From Hirudinaria manillensis (lineage: Eukaryota; Annelida; Clitellata; Hirudinida; Hirudinidae), in NCBI GenBank assembly GCA_034509925.1, contig CM067526.1, forward strand, positions 250,501 through 314,500: DNA of 64,000 bases, in the 5' to 3' direction. Of the stretch, positions 55,537 through 64,000 are shown in pieces. Within the stretch, counting starts at the first letter, position 1, and each line of letters begins with the position of its first letter. The position numbers and the translations under genes are program-made. The notes below the pieces were generated by a model. That model saw only the letters and a list, made by a program, of their open reading frames with translations, did not search any database and was not told the origin of the DNA.

Positions 55537-56077
55537 GTCGGGTCACACCTAGGTTTGTTTTTATTTTGATTGTGAGCGAAAATCGGAGTCGCTATAGTTT
55601 GAATTTTCTTTTTCGGAATTAAAATTTCTTAATTTAATTAGCACCAGTATTTTAGCATGTTATTAAAAACAAACATTAATTTACCTCTTCCGTTACGAAA
55701 GATTATCAAAACCTATTAATTAAAAGTAATTAAATTTTTTAAAATTAATTACTTAAATACTCGCCGACAATGCGATACTAAAAAACAGCCATTGTTCCAA
55801 TCTCTAAAATCAGACCCCAAAATTCAATTTCGTCAACGACGTAAACACACAAGCGTTTGGCCTTACTAGCTCACTCCCCTTCCCTAAATTTTTAAGTTAC
55901 TCTCACAATTAAATTAAATGCCATCGTTAGTCAATATGTTCAAACTTTCCAAAAAATATGCACAGAAATAATTTTAATGATATATTGAATATTTACACGA
56001 AAACCAGGGTGAATGTCCCCCTAAGGAACACTTATCACAGAAGCCTGCAACTGTCAGCTCTTTGCAAAAAACTTATA
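55537..56077. other. Intergenic between GPN3 and NKAP
   Basis: Both genes are on the minus strand, so this holds the GPN3 3'UTR and the NKAP promoter and 5'UTR. No other gene is seen. Confidence 0.6.
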
Positions 56078-58152
56078 TCAACCTTGCTTATAATCTGTCG
56101 CTCCATTATCATCCATGTATTCAATTTCCTGCAAACAAAAAGAATAGAAAATAGCACCATCAAAAAGTGACTTAAAATGGTAATTTATAATGGTGTGTTA
56201 CCCTTTCATCGATGTGTTCTCTCTCTTCATCGTACTGCATGATCCTATCAAGTTCCATCACTATGGCATCCATTGAGCTTGGTTTCTGGAGGTTCAGAGG
56301 CATGATCTCAGACTTTGGATAATTCTCCATCTGCTCGAAACATTACTAGGTCTTTAGAAAAGCAATCATCTCAGGATCCAAAGATTCATCTTCAGAAGCG
56401 AATTGTACTCACCACAGAGATCCACTTCTTGAAGAGATGAATGCGACCCTTGTTGGCTGGATTTTCCTCCACCTCTTCCATCATTTCGTCGAGAGAGTCC
56501 GGGTCTATGTACTTGTAGAGTTTCTTTCTTGCCTCTTTGCTCAGTAGATCGATCTTCATCATCACCATCATGAAAGGAGTCTGCCAAGAGTAACTCAACT
56601 TTATCAATTTTATCTGTTTGTTATCAGTTGCAATAAAGTCATTTAACAAGAAGGCATCTCTTATGACTTGGTTGTGTTACCAGGCAAATTAAATGTATTA
56701 CTTATAATTCTCAAATATATACAAATATTGATACTTTTACTTCACCAAAATAATCAAGATATAAAACCATCAACCACCTCGAGCTTCACCATGGCATCCT
56801 GGGAACTCATAACAACGCCGCAGAAGTTGAACGGATCGAGAGCAAAGCGACAGTCGACGACGTAAACCGAGCAGACGCCGTAACCCCACGAAGTCAAGGC
56901 TTGAACCAACTGCTGCATGACGTTGCTGCTCAAGTAGAGTTCTATTTGGCCTGTAGCAAGAACATGTTTGAAATGTAAACAAGCATCGAAGTCACATTGT
57001 ACGTTATTATGACACCTACCCGGGCAGTCAACGACGATATTTTCGGCGTCTGCTTCTTCCAGGGCGTCCCGAAGCCACTCCAACTCTTGGACCAAGTAGC
57101 TGAGAAACATTTCAGAAGTTTAAGAATTCTTTCAAAAGAATATAAATGAAAATATAAACATTATGTCTGTTTAAATTTATTCTGCAATGCAATGAATTGA
57201 TCATAAATAATTGCAATGAAAAATTTAATTTCAGTCATTTCAAAATAAAGGCTCATAAAATGTTTTATTGTTATAATTAACTCTGTCAGTTCTGACCATT
57301 GCTTTACTAGTGGGAGAGAAAAATGTTGTTCCTAGCTATTGGTTTAATGATGTGTAAACACGTATTAAAGTCCATTTATTTGCAAATTTCAGCTTAAGAG
57401 AACAGAAAGGTCTAAATCGCTCTGGAGCTCACAATTCAAAGGGTTAACAAAGTATTGTTTCATTGGGATGAATTACAGAATCTGAGTTTATAAATGAATT
57501 CTGAGAAACAAATAGAACAAATCCTCATCTTACTCCATGCAATACATGAGACCACCGTTTGGACCAAGTCTCAATTCACTCTCCATGACGTCATCCAGAG
57601 AAATGAGATCTTTTATGTCTGAGAAGGAGACATTTCTTGTTGTCAACAGATGAACATTTAAAATTAAAAGTACATGAAGGTAAAAGAGATCCCTTGCTTA
57701 AAAATTATTGCTAATTAGGCATATCTGCAATGCAGCTGGAATGTCATTTAGATAACTGAATGCTGACCAAAATAATTCACCTATTAATGGATTGTAGTTG
57801 AACACTTCAGCAGCTGGATCAAGATTGATGACGTGGACAGTTCTTTTGGTCACTGCATAATGTTTTTGGATCACTTCGCAGTAGGTTGACTGCAAAGGTA
57901 ATTAGACACAACGCATTAGCAAACATTTACATGGTGTCGGTATTTGAAGTACGGCAAATTTCCAAAAAAGTAAAATATTGAGTGGATAATTTCATTGAAA
58001 TACATGTTTTGTTAATAACAACTAACATTAATGTCCATTATTAATGTGATAAAATCTATGCGATTCTGCAGAGCATAGATACGTTCTATTAACTGAATCT
58101 TTACCTTTCCACATCCTGCAGGACCCAAAACAAATTGACAATATTTTGACAT
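56078..58152 (-). CDS. GPN3: GPN-loop GTPase 3
   Basis: Eight minus-strand exons: 58105-58152, 57781-57889, 57534-57618, 57020-57099, 56778-56950, 56413-56580, 56202-56330 and 56078-56128; 280 aa (human GPN3 is 284). Motifs in order: P-loop GPAGCGKST split by intron 1, [34 protein letters not shown] with the diagnostic Gly-Pro-Asn loop, VVDCPGQIELY (G3), and [12 protein letters not shown] at the G4 position (family TKxDL; here MKIDL). The C-terminal exons end in [14 protein letters not shown] and a short acidic tail. GPN3 acts with GPN1 in assembly and nuclear import of RNA polymerase II. All phases agree. Confidence 0.95.
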
Positions 58153-59564
58153 ATTATAGGAATTTATTGGAAAACGCCAAGAAGTACAAAGAATTTAACA
58201 ATGGTTGCAAAAGTTCAATACCGATACGACAAAACCCGTAAGACAAAAATAGTGAAACCAAAGAATGTTCACTTGACATTAAAGTAGTAATTCCACTATA
58301 TAACACTAGTTATAATTGTTGAGCAATGGAATTGAAATTTTGAAAATTAAATATTTTCTTGTAGGGTTTTTGCAAATTTATTTCTATCAAACAGCTAGCA
58401 AGAATTACGAATAACTCGCATTCCTGCATCTGCTTGTGACTGATTTCACAGTCATAAATATTGTTATCTATCTTCTAATTTTAGATTATAAAAAATGAGA
58501 CTTCTTCGAGGTAAGATGAAAAAATGACTTAAATCAGTTATGCAAATCTTTAAGATTCCAAGACTTAATATACTGGTACTCTTAGGGAAATTTCTATTTT
58601 TTTAAATTAGATTGACTTTTATATAGCAGGAGACGCTTCTAAAAATGATTTAGGTGATTTTAGGTTTCGATGCTTCTAAAGTCATTTTAAAATGTTAATT
58701 TGAATTCTTGGCATGACAGATCACTTCATTTGTTGAGCGCATTCTTCAACGGTCTTAATTCAAAAACAAATATGGCCATTAATCCTTCCTCGGTTTAATC
58801 AATTTTAAGCACGTACAATTCTTAAACAAATTTTATCATCCACGTACTTCATGTAGCCTTTAATGCCTTTCTAAAGTCAATTTTAATAATATCCACATGT
58901 CCAGGAAACTACTATACATAACACTATCACTTGACACTAATCTATAGGCTGGCTCTCCCTAATACCTTGTACAAACACTTGAATTAAGGGGTACCTTCAA
59001 TTTCATTACTCTACTGTTTAAATTTTTACTTGGCTTTATTTCTCAAACTTGTCAAATTAAATTAGCCTTTTATATTAGCTAACCTAGATGGACACTCACA
59101 AATTAGTGAAAATTCAATTTCACGATTTATTTGAAAATTACAAATTTCGCTCCAAACAAATTTTGTACGTTATTCAACAAAATGTTATCCAGAAATATGT
59201 ACATTAGAAACATCGCAAATGAGCGGAAGAATAAGGCTGAAATATATGACTTTAGACGTTTTATTAGCCGGAGGTTAGACTGAAAAATGTGTATTGAAAG
59301 GCACTCAGTTAATATGAAATTATTTACGAGAATTCATCAGCATCAACTTTTATGTACCAAATCTACAGGATACTTTGAAAGGGAATCTGTATCTGCACAA
59401 AAGGTTTCACAATCCAAACAAGGTCATGCCAACTCTTATACATGATACAAACAAATAAAATACAATAACAAATAAAAATCCATTTCAGGAGCGGAAGACA
59501 ACTTTAGTCCAGGTTAGTTAACATTTACCACTGCGAGGCTTCTAAGCTGAAAAAGGAGTTGTCA
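58153..59564. other. Intergenic: GPN3 promoter side and Cas-gene 3'UTR
   Basis: 1.4 kb of AT-rich sequence without a supportable exon. The right part is probably the 3'UTR of the Cas-family gene; the left part holds the GPN3 promoter. Confidence 0.5.
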
Positions 59565-62546
59565 CTAGACACTGTCACTGTTAAAGCTATTGAACCCGCC
59601 ATAAATGTTGTTGTTGAGAGATGGAGAATCCCTTGGAGAAAACCTAGCAAAGTTTGCTGGTTGCATTTGGATATTTGTAATAGGTATTTGATTCAAGAGA
59701 GCCTGTTGTTGAGGGATGTAAGATATTTGACCAACAACCGAGGAATAGCTTGGAGGAGCCAGAGGTAGTGGTCGACTCTGCAAAAGCTGACTAGGAAGCG
59801 TTGAGTAAGATTGGCCTGGTTTTATGCTACTATTTGCCAAGTTACGAGTTGTAAGGTTGTAAGGAATACCTTCATAGTACATGGCTTCCTTTGATAGGTT
59901 GTTGCCATTGTAGGAAGGCACAGATTCTATTTTAGGAATCGGGCTAGGAACTCTTGCAATAGGCACATTCATGGGTAGGTTCAAGTTTTGGGCAACTCCA
60001 AGGTCAGAGTAACCGGAACTGTCTGGGATTTTTCCTTTGAGTTGGTTCCTCGTCATTGTGTTGTAACTGGAAGGATTGATGTTGAAGGTCGGTGATGGTG
60101 CAAGACGTCCAATGTCATTAAAGCTAATTGGAAACAGAAATTTAAACTTGGGCAGGATATAAGCCACGAACTGATGCACGGGGTAGCAAATGTTCCGCGC
60201 AGACAGGGCACAGGAGGAGCAGATTGTCTCGAAAGTCTGACAGTACTGAACGTTGTTTTTGTCTCTTGATAGTTCTAGAATCTGTTTGTTCAGGAGTGCC
60301 AAAGTTCCTTGGATGGTTCGCAGATCCTCCAAGTGCTGGAGCAAGGATTCGATCAAATCCTCGCTCCAAGTTTCGATAGATTTCTTGAGACCCTTTTCGC
60401 CGATGCCCACGAGAAACTGAAGTTCAACGTCGATAGACTTCAGGATGACGGTCGCAATTTCGGCATCTTCCGAGTTTTTACGATTCAGTATGCCGTCCAT
60501 GCTGTTTGCCAAAATTTGAATTTTCTCCCTGCTTTTGTTTAATAACTCGGGATTGAGTTTGAGAGATCCATCCTCTGATTTTTGGATTTTGTCTTGGTCT
60601 TTTTTTGGCAAATCAACAAACTGAAGCTGAAATTCGGGCTCATTTTCAACCACATTACCATAATCTGGGGGTGAAATGTAGACTCCCTCCAACTTCTTGG
60701 ACAAGGTTGGGGGATTAATTTGTCTCGGACTGATTTGTTTTTTGTAATAAGTTGAAGAATTGTTGCTATTTTCACCTTGAGGATTATTTCCTGCATCTCT
60801 TGTGTTTAAAACAGTTGTGAACTCAGAGGTGTAACACTTTCCTTTATTTCCATTCTCATTGTCGACATTCAGTTTGGAACTTGTCGATATGTAGGCTAGC
60901 GGGGGTTTTTCGTAAATCGGTTGATCAAGAATTTCAGAATATGGATTTTCATAATCTGGAACATCTGCTTGATAAATGATTTGACTGCTCTGCTTGTTTG
61001 CAAAGTCACTAGTAGAACTGTTTTCATTGTTATTGTTTTGATTGTTGATGTTGTTTCTGTGAGCAACACTTTGGCCATTATTAGAATTACAGTAGGAGCC
61101 GGACTTGCCTAGAGAAGAGGACAGAATGGGTTTGAGAGGAACGGCATTGTGATTCGGAACGGGATCGACGTTCTTCGTCCATTCCTCGGTGTCCGAGCTG
61201 GTGACTTGATCGGCAAACCTCACCCTTCTGAGACTTCGATCTCTCTTTCCTTTGGCCTCGTTTTTGTATTTCATCTGGAGGTCCGTATCGTCTCTGGCCA
61301 CGACTCTGCATTCTTCCGATCTTCGTGGTCTGTGCTGGAGAGTTTGGCTCCCGCCGTTCAGAAACCTGTTCGGATCGTGTGAATCATAATATTGGATGTC
61401 GACGGTGCCGTTCGGTTTACCGAACCCGTTGGAACTTTTGTTGATGTTGTTGCTGGTCGTGGCGAGTATCGTGCCATTTTCTTTCGTCTGCCTTTGCTGT
61501 CCGTCGCCGAGCGAGGTGGACAGAGAATAGAGGTTGTCATAATTGTCGGAATCGGAGTAAACGATCCGATTGCCGACCGGGGATCGTCGGATCGGTCGCG
61601 ACCGATTTGACTCGGCACTTCCGATCTGCCGAGAAAGAGTCGAGGGCTGCTGTAGATTAGAATAAGTCGAGATGCTCATCGAAGGAGAAACCTTTTGATT
61701 GCCGCTTGTCCGGGTTGCGTTTTTGTTGTTTTCGACGGAGCTTTTATCGGTCGATAGGTTCCCGTTATTGACCGAAGAGTTGTAGGAAAGTTTCTTTCCA
61801 TTTGGTATTGCACTCAAATCATCTGGCCAAATATAGGCATCGGGACTGTTGTAAATATAATCTTTTTGAATTGCTATTTCTTCCAGAGGTGAGCTCCTAG
61901 AGAGGCCAGTGTACGGAATCTGGTCGGAGATGGTTTTGTTTTGAACGTTCACGGTTTGGTCTTTGAGAATGTCTGGAATTTCGTGTTGTTTTTCCGCTTC
62001 CAGTTGCTGCTTCGGTTGCAGGTCGTAAACTATTTTTGGAACATCATACAATCCATAAGCCAATTTAGAGATATCTTCGTCCATCTGCAGATGAAAAACG
62101 AGTTATTATACCGTCATTTAAAATAAAAAGGGTAATTAATAAAATAAAAATATAGAAGCTTAAGAACCTTGAATAGTTGTAAATTACAAATTAATTCTAG
62201 CAATTGGCAAATGGGTGAATCTGACAACCTTTCCTGTTGTCAACTCGGTAGTTCTGACGCGGTTGTTGTCCAATGTTCGAAAGTTTTGTGGTTTCTCGGG
62301 CGTGCCGCCGATGATCTCGAGTCTGTTACCAGGGGCGAGCCCTATTTTGTCCCTCAGGGCACAAAGCCACCAGCCCGTCAATCCGTGAAAATCTCTCTCT
62401 AAAATCTTCAAAACCTCCCCTTTCTTGAATTGAAGTTCGTCCGGACTTTCGGATTGGTTGTCATACAGTGCCACTGCCTCGAACTCTCCCAGCGATTTGT
62501 TAACAGAGATGGGTATGGAATTATACACCACTTGTGATTGGCTCAT
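59565..62546 (-). CDS. BCAR1: p130Cas/BCAR1-family SH3 adaptor protein
   Basis: Two minus-strand exons, 62229-62546 and 59565-62084, joined in phase 0 (945 aa). Exon 1 encodes the SH3 domain: EAVALYDNQSESPDELQFKK, WWLCALRDKIGLAPGNRLEI, typical of the Cas family. Exon 2 is one 2.5-kb exon: a disordered Ser/Asn-rich substrate region with YxxP motifs (YDVP, YNSP, YIWP, YENP, YEKP, YISP), then a helical stretch at about residues 615-765 of the joined protein (LNPELLNKSREKIQI; LKSIDVELQFLVGIG; ESLLQHLEDLRTIQ) in the place of the Cas four-helix bundle, and a Pro/Tyr/Asn-rich tail. The family couples FAK and Src to Crk at focal adhesions. The usual C-terminal FAT-like domain is not obvious. Only about six YxxP sites are seen, against about 15 in human p130Cas. 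Vertebrates have four paralogues; which one matches cannot be said. Confidence 0.9.
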
Positions 62547-64000
62547 TCTGTAATTGGTAGGTTAATTATTGATCGTCATTCACCTTAGTTCTTACAGAAA
62601 ACGATAAAATGAGGTCGACATGTCGTGTTTGGTTAATTAATAATAATTATCATCATTATTTTAAATGACTTCAGCACCATTGCCTTAGACTTACTCATTT
62701 TACAAAGATCCATTAAGTCGTTACAGCAGCGTTACGGTTCTTCTAGTCGAACGAAAGACTCGAAATTTTTTTGTGGAATTAATTAAATAATTAAATTAAA
62801 TAAATCCGGGTGAAAATATTCCGTCGGCAAAAAGGCTCAGCAATCCTTGAAATGCAGGAATTTTTGAAAATGTACTTTGCTTCTGTCAAAGGAATGCCAC
62901 AACTGCCTCACTTAAAAGCCCTGACAATGGCTTTGACGTGATTGACGCAGAAGCTTCGAGGTTCGTTGTGTGCACGGTTGCCATAGAAACATTTGTTTAT
63001 AAAGAGGGCTGTGCTTACTAAAAGCATTTGTAGTTGTATTATTGTTACGATCTTCTTCTTATTATTATTATTATTATTACTTTTATTATTATTATTATTA
63101 TTAGTAGTAGTAGCTTTGATTGCAGACATTTCGATGTTTACATCACCAACAGAAATTTTCTGAGCTTCTTATCAGAAGGCTCGTTATAGGTATGCAATTG
63201 CTGATGTTGTATCTGCTAATACATCTGACATCATCTGATGTCAACCAACTCTCAATGGACGAAGTGCGAATGTTTTCTTACGACAAAAGCCGTGGATGTC
63301 AAGATTGAATGTGTCCTTTGGACAGCAACACACGCCTACAATTATCAAATACCAGGTCTCTGTCCCACGATAATTCGTCTGTTATGAGTAACAAGCACAG
63401 TTGTGACTGCCTTCTTGGAGCCTGAAAGCCATTTGAGAGTCCAAGAACTTTTTTGAAACAATGAACATTCCAAATTGATCGAACGTTCCACAATATTGTG
63501 CTTTCCAAATAAAATATAAAAATTTAAAGAGTTTAAAATTGAAACTTAATTGAATAATCATTGACTTGGAACGAAGATTTATTTAAATACATTTTTAGAT
63601 CCTCATTGACTTAGAAAGTTTAGATTCGTGATGCCAAACAGCACGACAATGTATTATTACATTGTGAAACACTTCCGCTAAAAAATCATTCTAAAACCTT
63701 TCTCCAAATTCTGTTTTTAAATGGCTATTTCCGGTATTTTAGAAGAATTATTACGTTATTGTTCATCAAAATCTTAGCCTCTCTTCTATGACTCTTCTGT
63801 GACATTTCTATTCGGCGCAAAACATTCATCGATCTTCCCACGCAGCGAACTCGTTAAGAATTTTTAGAAATCACAAACTTTTCTCCTCAAAGGGCTTTCC
63901 AGAAATAGATTTTTCAATTTGCTTCGCCAATTTATGTTAATAGAAATTCTTGTTATTATCGTTATTACACTGATCAATGTAATATCATTAATACCAACGC
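62547..64000. other. Upstream of the Cas-family gene; no gene seen
   Basis: The promoter and any 5'UTR exon of the Cas-family gene should lie at the left. A (TTA)n microsatellite lies at 63060-63102. The plus-strand frame at 63120-63308 has a hydrophobic stretch (LLMLYLLIHL) and could be a signal peptide, but it has no splice partner or similarity. Confidence 0.5.

Noticed and set aside
63120-63308. 62-aa plus-strand frame with a hydrophobic segment
   Set aside because: Could mimic a signal peptide but has no partner exon or similarity in the window.

Overview
This is a eukaryotic, clearly metazoan window. Genes are split by GT-AG introns, mostly 60-700 bp, the DNA is AT-rich, and the recognisable genes are animal housekeeping or signalling genes (SEC23, GPN3, NKAP, a Cas-family adaptor, a DUSP10-type MAP-kinase phosphatase, an MXD-type bHLH factor). 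Short interstitial TTAGGG-type tracts fit a non-arthropod, non-nematode animal. The rather compact layout and many lineage-specific receptor-like genes suggest a marine invertebrate, possibly an early-branching one, but the sequence alone does not identify the species.

Layout. 0-1 kb: two exons of an MXD/MAD bHLH gene (minus). 1-9.3 kb: AT-rich, repeat-dotted DNA with no convincing gene. 9.3-13.8 kb: DUSP10-like phosphatase (minus, 4 coding exons). 14.9-20.6 kb: SEC23 (minus, 19 coding exons, 772 aa), with a 55-bp tandem duplication that copies one of its own splice donors. 23-31 kb: four related genes for small single-pass membrane proteins, each with a signal peptide exon, one Ig-like exon and one exon for a conserved membrane-proximal domain plus transmembrane helix. 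31.7-42.9 kb: four intronless PLAC8/cornifelin-family genes in one orientation, separated by microsatellites and minisatellites; the last two are a recent tandem duplicate. 43.9-49.6 kb: an unrecognised minus-strand gene that I assembled from 23 small exons, 19 of them symmetric phase 1-1 and four of 36 nt or less. 50.2-54.5 kb: two tandem plus-strand genes with an Ig-like domain, an ephrin-receptor-like Cys-rich module and a transmembrane helix. 54.7-62.5 kb: NKAP, GPN3 and a p130Cas/BCAR1-family adaptor, all minus. 62.5-64 kb: nothing supportable.

SEC23 (COPII coat), GPN3 (RNA polymerase II assembly) and NKAP (splicing/transcription) are constitutive genes. The DUSP10-like phosphatase, Cas adaptor and MXD factor are signalling or transcription regulators. 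The Ig-TM and Ig/ephrin-like families and the mini-exon gene are the novel part: six receptor-like membrane proteins of two families and a gene built by repeated duplication of symmetric exons, all within about 30 kb. Exon boundaries were derived by eye from splice consensus, reading-frame phase and protein similarity; none is checked against transcripts.
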